Shown: positions 7,722 through 15,841 of the stretch, piece after piece
How positions within the stretch are numbered: position 1 is the stretch's first letter
Layout of the letters: every line of letters begins with the position of its first letter
From: Planctomycetaceae bacterium
Lineage (GTDB): Bacteria; Planctomycetota; Planctomycetia; Pirellulales; Lacipirellulaceae
Direction of reading: 5' to 3'
NCBI GenBank assembly: GCA_002713555.1
Contig: PATG01000082.1
Location: forward strand, 1-16,903
Length of the DNA stretch: 16,903 nucleotides
The notes under the pieces: generated by a model
Database searches by the model: none
Told to the model about the DNA's origin: nothing
The model's input: only the letters and a program-made list of their open reading frames with translations
Translations under genes and position numbers: made by a program

Positions 7722-8414
7722 ATGGCAAGTGACGATTTCGAATACCGACCACTCAGCACTGGGGCGATTGTATCCGCCGTTTTTGGTGTGTTGTCCTTGT
7801 TGATATTTGTTGCCGCTGGCAGCAGTCTGTCTTCTTCCTTATGGCTAGCGCCGATACCCGTAGTGGGTCTTGTGGCCGGATCGTTATCACTGCACAGGAT
7901 TCTTGCGTTCCCTAACCAGCTCAGTGGGCGCCGAGTTGCAATGATCGGCATCATGCTATCCGTCCTGGGACTTGCAGGGGGGCTTGGTTATGCAGGATAT
8001 ATCCACGCCACAGAAGTTCCAGATGGATACATACGAACTTCTTTTTATGAATTTCGTCCCGATCAGGTCGAAGAACGCGGTGGTGACTATGTCCCCCCAG
8101 ACATTTTAGAACTCCATCAGAAGCAGGTTTTTATTAAGGGATTTATGCGTCCTGGAACACATTACTCTAAAGAAGGGACTCCCGTGCGTAACCATGTGAA
8201 CCGCTTTCTGCTGGTTCGCGACAATAATGAATGCTGCTTTGGCGATATCTCGGATGTGCAATATTTCGACCAGGTGCTCGTGCAGATGCAAGGCAATAAA
8301 ACGACGAACTATTCCGGGGGGATGTTTCGCATGGGAGGCACATTACGTGTTTTTCCCCGCAATGTCCATTTGAAAAAACCTGTCTACGTGCTAGTCGCCG
8401 ATTACGTTAAATGA
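7722..8414 (+). CDS. Three-helix membrane protein with DUF3299-like domain
   Basis: The 230-residue product has two parts. The first 92 residues hold about three transmembrane segments (about 14-33, 40-58 and 71-93) of a DUF4190-like style. The rest is an extracytoplasmic domain matching the DUF3299 pattern: strand VFIKGFMRPG (136-145), FLLVRDN (162-168), a vicinal cysteine motif CCFG (171-174), FDQVLVQM (182-189) and GGTLRVF (205-211). In proteobacterial DUF3299 proteins the equivalent strand ends in a single 'GAC' cysteine (from memory), so a Cys-Cys pair is a notable variant and could bind metal. The TGA stop overlaps the next ATG (ATGA, 8411-8414), implying translational coupling with the paralogous lipoprotein gene. 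Function is unknown; the context with an ABC transporter suggests work on the outer face of the inner membrane. Confidence 0.75.
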   Translation: MASDDFEYRPLSTGAIVSAVFGVLSLLIFVAAGSSLSSSLWLAPIPVVGLVAGSLSLHRILAFPNQLSGRRVAMIGIMLSVLGLAGGLGYAGYIHATEVPDGYIRTSFYEFRPDQVEERGGDYVPPDILELHQKQVFIKGFMRPGTHYSKEGTPVRNHVNRFLLVRDNNECCFGDISDVQYFDQVLVQMQGNKTTNYSGGMFRMGGTLRVFPRNVHLKKPVYVLVADYVK

Positions 8415-8917
8415 ATACCAACCGATTGTTCTGTGTCGTGGTTTTGATGCTGCTGTCAGCTATCCTGGGATGCAATCGTCAGCAGACCGTCGCTGCCAGT
8501 GGAGTGCGAGAAGCCTCTGATGACGTACAAGCTCCCCGCACGGTTTCTCGTATTGTAGATTGTACGTTTGACAATATTAAGTTCGACATGGCCGACCAGG
8601 CGACGTTTGAGAGAACTCTACTGACCCCTAAGATTGAGCAGCTTTTTGGCCAGCGGATCCGCATCCGAGGCTATATCTTTCCGACGCTCAAGAGAAAAGG
8701 TTTGAAGCAATTTATCTTAGTGCGTGACAACCTGGAGTGTTGCTTTGGACCCGGCGCTGCTCTGTTTGATTGCATTGCGGTCGAGATGGAAGCGGGTAAA
8801 ACGGCGGAATACTCATTTCGTCCGGTTATTGTGGAGGGCACATTTGGCTTGAATGTGCAAGAATTCAATGGCACGATTGTAGCCATTTATCGGATGAGTG
8901 GAGAAAATGTAGAGTGA
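8411..8917 (+). CDS. Lipoprotein with DUF3299-like domain
   Basis: A 168-residue protein with a short lipoprotein signal: hydrophobic LFCVVVLMLLSAILG followed by Cys21 (lipobox ILGC). A polar linker leads into a DUF3299-like domain: RIRIRGYIFP (82-91), FILVRDN (101-107), the vicinal cysteine motif CCFG (110-113), FDCIAVEM (119-126) and VEGTFGL (141-147). It is clearly paralogous to the preceding protein over this region, sharing LVRDN-x-ECCFG. It is translated from a 4-bp overlap with that gene. A lipid-anchored partner of a membrane-anchored paralogue suggests that the two form a pair on opposite membranes or a heteromer. In Pseudomonas the DUF3299 protein PA4066 is the last gene of a zinc-responsive operon with an ABC ATPase and an FtsX-type permease, which matches this layout. 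It is the last plus-strand gene before the convergent coiled-coil gene. Confidence 0.78.
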   Translation: MNTNRLFCVVVLMLLSAILGCNRQQTVAASGVREASDDVQAPRTVSRIVDCTFDNIKFDMADQATFERTLLTPKIEQLFGQRIRIRGYIFPTLKRKGLKQFILVRDNLECCFGPGAALFDCIAVEMEAGKTAEYSFRPVIVEGTFGLNVQEFNGTIVAIYRMSGENVE

Positions 8918-9038
8918 GCAAAAGTGCTCTCCCTTTAGGCGTTCTCGAATCCCAAATCCTACTTCCCCGTTTTCGGGCGAGGCCAGTATTCTTAAAAGTG
9001 CGGGTCATGCCCAGGTGAAAACCTCCCACCCCAAACAA

Positions 9039-9058
9039 CCGAATTCTCACGAATTCGG
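9039..9058. repeat. Perfect EcoRI-arm palindrome between convergent genes
   Basis: ccgaattc (9039-9046) and gaattcgg (9051-9058) form an 8-bp perfect stem with a tcac loop, in the 196-bp gap between two genes that end toward each other. Neither side has a real T-run (the minus direction reads ttgtttgg), so it would be only a weak bidirectional terminator. From memory, this ccgaattc-n-gaattcgg hairpin recurs in planctomycete intergenic regions, so a dispersed palindromic repeat is equally likely. The rest of 8918-9113 shows nothing else clear. Confidence 0.55.
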
Positions 9059-9113
9059 CTACGAAAATAGCTCACTGCGTTGCCTTGCAGGGAGTCGCGA
9101 ATGTGGGTGCCCC

Positions 9114-10865
9114 CTATTGCGGATCCTCCTCTTCTTCCTTGAGGCCCAATGCTGAGAGCCAGCGGTGGCGAGGTTTTCCTCTCGCGTCCGAGTTCGAGTC
9201 GTATTGGGTGTCTTGCAGTCCGGCTAGCCTTTCCTCCAGGTCTGATCGTTCACGCGCTAACTTGGCCCGGTCGACCGAGATTTCCAATTCGGCACTGCGG
9301 AGCTTTTCTTGCCATTCCTGCTGTAGCTTTTCCAGGCGGCGACGTTCTGTTTGTATCAGTTCGTCATTGCTGCAGATTTCTTCCTGGATAGCATGCTTCA
9401 TTGTTTCGATTTCGGCTTTAGCAGGACGCGCTTCTAGAGAAGCCTGCAGTTCGGCAATCTGCTTGTCCTTTTCGGCGACCACCTGATCAGTAAGCGTAAT
9501 AGTACCTTCAATGGTAGCTCGGGCCGCACGACGTTCGTCCGTCAACGAACTCTGCTCTTCGGCGTCCAATTCGGCCAGTAAGCGCGCTTTTTGTGCCTGC
9601 CAGTCCGATCCGTCAATGGCGGGATCTTCAGCAGCTAGAGGTTGTTGAGACAACTGTTCTTGCAGCTTGGAATTGATCTGTTTGAGCTGCCGCACATCGT
9701 CGGCAGCTAGTTCGAAACGACGTTGGAGATCAGATATTTCTTGCTGCAGGTCACCATCGATAACCTCGGGAGGTGAATTTTCAAGTTTGAAGACTCGGTC
9801 AGCCAACGCATCTCTCTCGCTGCGCAGGCTCACTAGTTCTGGTGAGGATTCGTCACTCGCAGCTGATCGGCTAGCCAACTCGGAGTTCAGTTCCGCATTT
9901 TCTCTTTTTAGCTTTTGGACATCAGCCAGTGCCAGCTCAAATTTTCGATTGAGTTGCTCAAATTGGTACTGGTGTTCCTGTTTATTGTCCAACTCCTGAA
10001 TACGCGTTTCGGCCGTCTTGAGCAAAGCTGCCATTTCTTCACTTTTGGCCACTAACTTTTCTAATGCAGCAGTCGTGTCGGATTGCAGCTGTTCCAGAGA
10101 ACGAAATTTCTCGTGTGCGCTTTTTAGCTGCTGCTGTAGTTCTTCATTCTGGTGTTGCAGGTTTTTGAGTTCTTCACTTTTGCTGGCACAGTCGGCACAC
10201 TCCTGAGTTTGGAGTTGTTCGAGGGATTGCTGGGTGGCATGGGGTTTGTCATGCAACTGCGAGGTTTCGTTCTGCTCCTGCTCGCGCTGTTGTTGGAGTT
10301 CGGTTAACTCATTGCGCAGGTTATCACAGGCACGATACGGTTCGGCGCGTAATTCTTTAAGTGCCCGCTGTGCAGCTTGCAAATCCTCGGAGAGCTGCGC
10401 ACCCGTTTCACTTTCTTTTTGCAACTGCCTGGCAAGTTCAGCACACTGGGATTGAGCTTGTTCAGCCTGCTCAATCAACTGTCCCAACTCTTCTTCGCGC
10501 TGATCGAGACGCTGCTGGTAGTCGCTGGCCTGGCTTTCCAGCATTTCTTGCAGGGACTGAATCTCAGCATCGTTGCCAGTCAGCGTTGATTGCAGGCCTT
10601 CAAGTTCTTCTTGCAATTGCGCAGCAGCGGCAGCTTCCATTTCTTCAGCGACACGATCTCGAGCAATCTCTTCTGCGATTTGTTTTAGGCGCAGATTGAG
10701 CTCTGCTTCGATATGGCTAACCCGGCGGCGATGGCCAGAAAGCGTTTCGTCGGCCTGCTCGCGCAATAGGCGCAGCTTTTCCGCAGTTTTTTGAGAGCGA
10801 TCGTCGCCCACAGTTTTCTGGGAACGCTCATCACGTTCCACGGGCCAGGATTGCGGTTCTTCCAT
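9114..10865 (-). CDS. Large coiled-coil protein
   Basis: This 583-residue protein (ATG at 10865; a TTG at 10898 would add 11 residues) is almost wholly predicted coiled coil. From about residue 25 to 545 it is dominated by Glu, Gln, Leu, Lys and Ala in heptad-like order, for example EELEGLQSTL and QQREQEQNETSQLHD. There is no signal peptide or transmembrane segment, so it is probably cytoplasmic and structural or scaffolding. Near the N-terminus a short motif is duplicated (ERSQKTVGD / DRSQKTAEK). A CxxC pair (CADC, residues 223-226) sits in the middle and could allow disulfide or metal cross-linking. The C-terminus is a non-coiled basic segment followed by an acidic end (GLKEEEEDPQ). Family and function are not recognisable, since coiled coils match many unrelated proteins. 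It is the last gene of the minus-strand run. Confidence 0.8.
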   Translation of the reverse strand: MEEPQSWPVERDERSQKTVGDDRSQKTAEKLRLLREQADETLSGHRRRVSHIEAELNLRLKQIAEEIARDRVAEEMEAAAAAQLQEELEGLQSTLTGNDAEIQSLQEMLESQASDYQQRLDQREEELGQLIEQAEQAQSQCAELARQLQKESETGAQLSEDLQAAQRALKELRAEPYRACDNLRNELTELQQQREQEQNETSQLHDKPHATQQSLEQLQTQECADCASKSEELKNLQHQNEELQQQLKSAHEKFRSLEQLQSDTTAALEKLVAKSEEMAALLKTAETRIQELDNKQEHQYQFEQLNRKFELALADVQKLKRENAELNSELASRSAASDESSPELVSLRSERDALADRVFKLENSPPEVIDGDLQQEISDLQRRFELAADDVRQLKQINSKLQEQLSQQPLAAEDPAIDGSDWQAQKARLLAELDAEEQSSLTDERRAARATIEGTITLTDQVVAEKDKQIAELQASLEARPAKAEIETMKHAIQEEICSNDELIQTERRRLEKLQQEWQEKLRSAELEISVDRAKLARERSDLEERLAGLQDTQYDSNSDARGKPRHRWLSALGLKEEEEDPQ

Positions 10866-10910
10866 GATGATGAAGCCGAAGTTGCCGGTGTCTAGCAATG
10901 GGAAAACGGT

Positions 10911-10928
10911 CTGCCCTCGTCAGGGCAG
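10911..10928 (-). terminator. Possible weak terminator after the acyl-CoA synthetase gene
   Basis: ctgccct (10911-10917) and agggcag (10922-10928) form a perfect 7-bp stem with a 4-nt loop. In the minus direction it is followed by accgttttccc, a short T-tract. It lies between the end of the synthetase gene (11025) and the start of the coiled-coil gene (10865), so it could end the translation-cluster transcript or attenuate into the next gene. Confidence 0.4.
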
Positions 10929-11024
10929 TTAGGAGCTGATTTCCCAAGAAAAGACTAGGTTGCTCCGACTCGTTGGTCAAAACAGAAGTTGGTATTTAAT
11001 CGTTTATGCCAATTTTGAGGTCTG

Positions 11025-12617
11025 CTAACGATAGATAGATTCGATGAGATGAGAAAAATTGGCGGCAATTTTTGAGCGTCGCAGGCTCAACTTGGTTGTG
11101 ATTTCACCTTGCTCCAGTGCAAAGTTGCGATCCAGGATTGCAAAGGGTCCAACCTGTTCTGCCCGACTTACGCCAGCCAAGAGGCGATCTATTTCGCTAC
11201 GAAAAAGTTCATGGACTCGCGGATGGGTTACGGCACGACGGCGCGACCAGACCCACAGGCGTTTTTGTTGAATGAACGTGCGGAGGGCAGCAGGGTTCGG
11301 TACGATCAAAGCAGCCAAACATTTACGACCATCACCAACAACACAAACGGATTCTACATAGGGTGAGCCGACGAGTAGATTTTCGATTTGCGTTGGCGAA
11401 ACATTTTTGCCTGTCGTAAGAACGATAAGTTCTTTGGCGCGGCCCGCAATTGTCAGATTGCCACTGGCAGACCATTGGCCCAGATCCCCCGTCTTGAGCC
11501 AACCCTCTGCCAGTGTGTTTTGGGTGGCGAGAGGGTCGCGCCAATAACCTTGCATCACTCCGGGACCGCGTACAAGGATTTCATGATCGTCGGACAGATG
11601 CACCTCGATACCTGGCAAAGGCCGACCAACACTCCCCGCCTGGTAATTCTCCAAGGAAGTGGCAGTCACGACAGGCGATGTCTCTGTCAGGCCATAACCG
11701 GATAATAGTGGGAGCCCCTGCTGTTCGAATAGCGATTCCACTTCAGGTGCCACCGCTGCTCCACCGCAAAAGCAACGTTTTATCCGGCCTCCCAGCAGAG
11801 ACTCGAGCGTACCCGATTTGGCATCCTGAAGTTGCTCAGCGAGTTTCTGATAAAAATAGGGTACCCCGTTGATCACACTGGGGCTGGCAATTTGGCAATC
11901 GCGTACAATCGTCTCACGGTTTTCTGCCAACACTAGCTGCGATCCCTGGAAAAGCCAACTGTAGAGATCACACGTGCGGGCATAAATGTGGGAAAAAGGC
12001 AAAAAGCAAAGTCTTGTTTCGTCCGCCTGCGTGCCGACCGCTTGGGTAACGCTGATCGCATTGGAAGTAAGATTCTGGTGGCTCAACATCACCCCACGAG
12101 GCTTGCCGGTCGTGCCTGAAGTGTAAATCAAGGTGGCCAGATCATTGGCGCTTGGCAGATTGGGATAGGCCTCGGCAAAGTTTTCAATGGGTGTTGCGGG
12201 GTCGTTCTTCGCTTGTGCACTCGTATGGAGGAGAACGGTACAACACGTATCAAGCTTCTGCTTGAACTTTGACTGGGCTGCTGGCGAAAGAAGAACTACC
12301 TGAGCATCGCAGTCCCTGATCTGATCGACTAACTGCGACGCAGCCAAGGAGACATGCATGGGGACATGCACCGCACCGAGGGAAAGAATTGCCAGATCGA
12401 CAGCAATCCAAGCCTGACAATTTTCAGAGACCTGGCCTACCCGGTCGCCCGGTTGCACTTGATGGGTGCGCAGCAAGCGGGCGTATTGATCCACCTCCAG
12501 GCGAAGGTCCTGCCACGTGCGCCATTGGAGGTGACCTTCGTGAATCGTCCCCAAGGCAGGCCGATCGGTTCCGTTTTCAACGGCTTGAGCAAAGAGAGCA
12601 GGAATTGTCATCCGCAT
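11025..12617 (-). CDS. AMP-dependent long-chain acyl-CoA synthetase
   Basis: A 530-residue adenylate-forming enzyme that activates a carboxylic acid, most likely a fatty acid, with ATP and joins it to CoA. The A3 motif YTSGTTGKPRG is at 165-175. YGLTETSP (308-315) is the A5 region, GWLKTGDLG (372-380) is the A7 region, and the hinge region TTGKNVSP is at 401-408. The C-terminal catalytic lysine is probably K509 in GEITTKLSLRR. All core residues are present, and the overall pattern is closest to bacterial FadD15-like long-chain acyl-CoA ligases, though chain length cannot be set by eye. An oddly basic stretch (RLWVWSRRRAV, about 453-463) interrupts the C-terminal domain. The start is firm: ATG at 12617 follows the strongest Shine-Dalgarno in the window. 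It begins 28 bp after pheT and is probably co-transcribed, although it has no obvious translation role. Confidence 0.9.
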   Translation of the reverse strand: MRMTIPALFAQAVENGTDRPALGTIHEGHLQWRTWQDLRLEVDQYARLLRTHQVQPGDRVGQVSENCQAWIAVDLAILSLGAVHVPMHVSLAASQLVDQIRDCDAQVVLLSPAAQSKFKQKLDTCCTVLLHTSAQAKNDPATPIENFAEAYPNLPSANDLATLIYTSGTTGKPRGVMLSHQNLTSNAISVTQAVGTQADETRLCFLPFSHIYARTCDLYSWLFQGSQLVLAENRETIVRDCQIASPSVINGVPYFYQKLAEQLQDAKSGTLESLLGGRIKRCFCGGAAVAPEVESLFEQQGLPLLSGYGLTETSPVVTATSLENYQAGSVGRPLPGIEVHLSDDHEILVRGPGVMQGYWRDPLATQNTLAEGWLKTGDLGQWSASGNLTIAGRAKELIVLTTGKNVSPTQIENLLVGSPYVESVCVVGDGRKCLAALIVPNPAALRTFIQQKRLWVWSRRRAVTHPRVHELFRSEIDRLLAGVSRAEQVGPFAILDRNFALEQGEITTKLSLRRSKIAANFSHLIESIYR

Positions 12618-12620
12618 CGA

Positions 12621-12629
12621 CCTTCCTCC
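12621..12629 (-). promoter_or_regulatory. Strong Shine-Dalgarno for the acyl-CoA synthetase gene
   Basis: The minus strand reads ggaggaaggtcg directly before ATG at 12617. The GGAGG core is 7 nt from the start codon. It fixes the start and is unusual in this window, where most genes have no recognisable ribosome site. It suggests efficient independent initiation within a polycistronic message. Confidence 0.75.
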
Positions 12630-12645
12630 GTCAGAGCAAATTGTC

Positions 12646-14658
12646 CTAAGCTCTCAACTTACCGTCCACTTCTTTGCCCAGGGCTGCAACAATTTGGTCG
12701 CGCATGGCATCGGCTTGTTCGTTCGTTAGTGTTTCGGAGGCTGAGCGAAGTTGGATGCTAAATAAAACACTCTTCTTCCCTTCACCCAACTGCTTGGGGT
12801 CCCGATAAGAATCATCCTGAAATAAGATGGACTCCAGCACATCGGCGCCCTTGGATATGACAATTCTTTCGATGTCCGCCCAACAGACATCTTGATTGAC
12901 CACGATATTGAGATCTCGCCTCACGGGCGGGAACGCCGACAAAGGTTTCACGCGGCGAATGGGTACGGCATGGTCACCCAGCACTCCCAGGTCAAGTTCG
13001 GCAACCGTCGCTGAACTTCGTAGTTCAAATTGTTCGAGTCCCTCTTGGCTTACTTCTCCCAACACTCCACAGACCTGGTCCCCGAGTTTCAGTTCACAAC
13101 CCTGGGCGAATAGAGGGTCCTCGATCTCGTTAGCTGCCAGCGGCATGTCGGGAGCAATCGTCTCGACAAGTGTTTCTAAAACCCCTTTCAATTCAGTAAA
13201 ACTGCGTCCCGAGGTGATGGCCAGCATCCGACGTTGATCTGGCAATTCACCCGCGCAAGGAAGGTAGATCGAGGCAATTTCAAAAAGCTCGATCACGCTG
13301 TTAAAAAGCTTTTCGTTGTTGAGTCGAGCATACAATAAACTGGGTATCAAAGTTTGTCTCAGGCAATCTGCCCGACGTAGTACAGGAGTGCTGACCGTGA
13401 GAGGATCTGCTTGTGACCATGGACGATACCTATCGACCCAATTGCGGTCGACGGCACTCACGGTCATCGCTTCGTCAAATCCGGTAGCCACAAGTACGTT
13501 GCGAACTTTTTCCAGGACACGATCTTCTGGGGTGCGTGTCGATGCGACCATCTTGACGCCAGCATCTTCCGGAATGCGATCGTAACCGTGGATTCGCGCA
13601 ATTTCTTCGATAAGATCAATTTCGCGGGTCAGGTCTGCACGCCAACTGGGTGCCACAACTTTCACACAATGGTCACAAATATGAGTTTCTTTGCAGCCCA
13701 GATCTCCCAGAATTCTCTGCACCTGCTCAGTAGGAACCTCAATACCCAGGATTCGCGGTAATTCTTCAAAACGAAGTTTAACCGGTTCGCTTGGAGGTCT
13801 TGCTGAGCCCATATCAATCACATCTGTGGCCAATTCTCCTCCGGCCAGTTCCAGGATTAGTTCGCAGCAGCGCCGACTCGCCCAATCGATCCGATCGGGA
13901 TCAACGCCCCGTTCAAAGCGATAAGAAGAGGGGCTATGCAGATTCAATTTTCTGGCAATATTGCGTACCGAGAGCGGATCAAAACTGGCCGCCTCAATCA
14001 ACAGGTCGGTCGTTTCAGCAGTAACTTCCGTGTCGGCCCCGCCCATCACGCCTCCCAGGGCGACAGCTCGCTGGGAATCGGCGATCACACAAGCTCCTGC
14101 CGGAAGCTCGTACTCGTGGTGATTGATGGCCGTGAATATTTCGCCTGCCTTGGATTCCCGGACAATGATTTTTTTGTCGGCCAGTTTCTCAAAGTCAAAA
14201 GTATGCAGTGGTTGGCCGCATTCCATCATGACGTAATTTGAAATATCGACCACATTATTGATCACTGCGATCCCCAGCGATTGCAACCGATTGGCAAGCC
14301 AGGCCGGGCTAGGCCCAATCTTGATGCCACGGATAACGCGTGCTGTATAGCGATGGCATCGTTGGGGGGCTGCAATTTCGACAGATGCCAGAGTTTGAAC
14401 AGGCGCGCCTTTCTGGGGTGGTTCTGCGGCTGGCTCACGCAACGACTGTTGCCAAATCACGGCGACTTCGCGGGCAACGCCAATATGCCCCAAGCAATCG
14501 GGGCGGTTGCTGGTGACCTCCAGGTCGATGGCCACATCCTCACCGATCTTCTCGACGCCTTCCAGGTTCAGGCCAGTCAAGGTAAGCCGGTCGGTAAGTT
14601 CATCGACAGACATGTCGAGATCAACATATTCCTTCAGCCAATTCCAGGAGATGATCAT
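12646..14658 (-). CDS. pheT: Phenylalanyl-tRNA synthetase beta subunit, short form
   Basis: With PheS this makes the alpha2-beta2 enzyme that charges tRNA-Phe. At 670 residues it is the short form: after MIISWNWLKEYV..LEGVEKI (1-38) it goes straight to DLEVTSNRPDCLGHIG (about 45-60). The roughly 110-residue EMAP/OB-fold tRNA-binding domain of the E. coli-type protein (about 795 residues) is absent. The editing B3/4 domain (about 115-270, including NNVVDISNYVMMECGQPLH), the B5 domain (about 290-365), the catalytic-like core (about 385-560) and the C-terminal anticodon-binding FDX-ACB domain (about 577-670, with FPPVRRDLN) are all present. The absence is a lineage trait rather than damage, as the reading is continuous. 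It follows pheS by 72 bp and precedes the acyl-CoA synthetase gene by 28 bp. Confidence 0.96.
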   Translation of the reverse strand: MIISWNWLKEYVDLDMSVDELTDRLTLTGLNLEGVEKIGEDVAIDLEVTSNRPDCLGHIGVAREVAVIWQQSLREPAAEPPQKGAPVQTLASVEIAAPQRCHRYTARVIRGIKIGPSPAWLANRLQSLGIAVINNVVDISNYVMMECGQPLHTFDFEKLADKKIIVRESKAGEIFTAINHHEYELPAGACVIADSQRAVALGGVMGGADTEVTAETTDLLIEAASFDPLSVRNIARKLNLHSPSSYRFERGVDPDRIDWASRRCCELILELAGGELATDVIDMGSARPPSEPVKLRFEELPRILGIEVPTEQVQRILGDLGCKETHICDHCVKVVAPSWRADLTREIDLIEEIARIHGYDRIPEDAGVKMVASTRTPEDRVLEKVRNVLVATGFDEAMTVSAVDRNWVDRYRPWSQADPLTVSTPVLRRADCLRQTLIPSLLYARLNNEKLFNSVIELFEIASIYLPCAGELPDQRRMLAITSGRSFTELKGVLETLVETIAPDMPLAANEIEDPLFAQGCELKLGDQVCGVLGEVSQEGLEQFELRSSATVAELDLGVLGDHAVPIRRVKPLSAFPPVRRDLNIVVNQDVCWADIERIVISKGADVLESILFQDDSYRDPKQLGEGKKSVLFSIQLRSASETLTNEQADAMRDQIVAALGKEVDGKLRA

Positions 14659-14730
14659 GTTTAGGTCTCACAGAGTGAGGTTGAATCGCTCTCGGCGTCC
14701 AGTCGTAACGACGTTTCGCTCTGTCGGGGT

Positions 14731-15792
14731 TCAAAATTGCGAAAGGAAGCGGACGTCATTCTGATACAAAGCGCGGATGTCGGTGATGCCATGTTGGCGC
14801 ATGCATATGCGTTCGACACCCAGGCCAAAAGCAAAACCGGTAACTTCTTCCGGATCGTAGCCAACCGCGCGCAATACATTCGGATCGACCATACCGGCCC
14901 CACCCATTTCCATCCAGCAGTCGTTGCCAGCCGCGTCGCGCCAATTCATGTCGACTTCTACGCTTGGTTCGGTGAACGGAAAAAACGAAGGACGAAAACG
15001 GACATGCACCTCTTCCTCGCCCCCGAAATAGCTTTGGCAAAAGAGTCGTAAGACACTTTTGAGATCGGCCATGGTCACGCCTCGGTCAACGAGCAAACCT
15101 TCGATCTGGTGAAACATGGGATAGTGGGTGGCATCTGCCGTGTCGGGCCGATAAACGCGGCCCAATGAGATAATTCGCACAGGGGGGGCGGGTTCGCCTG
15201 GGGCACTGCCAGCAACAGCAGCCTCCATGACCCGGATTTGTACGGTGCTCGTTTGTGAACGCAGCAGCAGGGGTGAATCGTGGCTGGTTTCTGCCACCCC
15301 AAGATAGAAATTATCAAGTGGATCGCGGGCTGGATGCGAAAGGGGAATATTGAGCGCCTCAAAATTATGCCAATCGTCCTCGATTTCGGGGCCCTCCACG
15401 GCGGTAAATCCGAGCCGTCCCATAATGTCTTTCATCTCGCAAATCGTCTGCGTGATGGGGTGGAGATGACCGATGCGGACGGGCTGTCCAGGGACCGTGA
15501 CGTCGAAGGCCTCTCCTGCTTGGGAGCCTCCATCGGCCAGCTTTTGTTGGGCTTTTTCAAAGGCGGCTTCGACCGACAGCTTCACCTCATTGAAGCGTTT
15601 TCCAGCCACCGGCTTGTCGGATTTGTCAACCGCCCCGAGGCCTTTCTGCACTTTACGCAACAGCCCCGCTTTGGCTCCCAAAAAATCTACCCGTACATCT
15701 TCGAGCGCATCTTCAGAGTCGGCAGCAGCAAATGCAGATTGCGCTTGCTCTACAAGCTTGTCCAAACTGGCGAGAAAATCGGCGAGCGCCAC
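14731..15792 (-). CDS. pheS: Phenylalanyl-tRNA synthetase alpha subunit
   Basis: The catalytic class II subunit of phenylalanyl-tRNA synthetase, 353 residues, a normal length. The N-terminal part is a helical coiled coil that contacts tRNA. The catalytic domain starts around [14 protein letters not shown]. Motif 2 region [12 protein letters not shown] is at about 266-277, and motif 3 [10 protein letters not shown] is at about 322-331 within [11 protein letters not shown]. The start is GTG at 15792: the frame closes with TAG five codons upstream and no ATG is available, so the start is well determined. It lies 49 bp after rplT and 72 bp before pheT, as in the conserved infC-rpmI-rplT-pheST order. 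Confidence 0.97.
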   Translation of the reverse strand: MALADFLASLDKLVEQAQSAFAAADSEDALEDVRVDFLGAKAGLLRKVQKGLGAVDKSDKPVAGKRFNEVKLSVEAAFEKAQQKLADGGSQAGEAFDVTVPGQPVRIGHLHPITQTICEMKDIMGRLGFTAVEGPEIEDDWHNFEALNIPLSHPARDPLDNFYLGVAETSHDSPLLLRSQTSTVQIRVMEAAVAGSAPGEPAPPVRIISLGRVYRPDTADATHYPMFHQIEGLLVDRGVTMADLKSVLRLFCQSYFGGEEEVHVRFRPSFFPFTEPSVEVDMNWRDAAGNDCWMEMGGAGMVDPNVLRAVGYDPEEVTGFAFGLGVERICMRQHGITDIRALYQNDVRFLSQF

Positions 15793-15841
15793 GTGATTAT
15801 GTCCCGGCTAGGATGCCTGACTGGAAATTCATGAATCGAAA

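Noticed and set aside
9085..10794. Several Ser/Cys-rich plus-strand frames opposite the coiled-coil gene
   Set aside because: They are antisense shadows produced by the Glu/Gln/Leu-rich codons of the real minus-strand gene.
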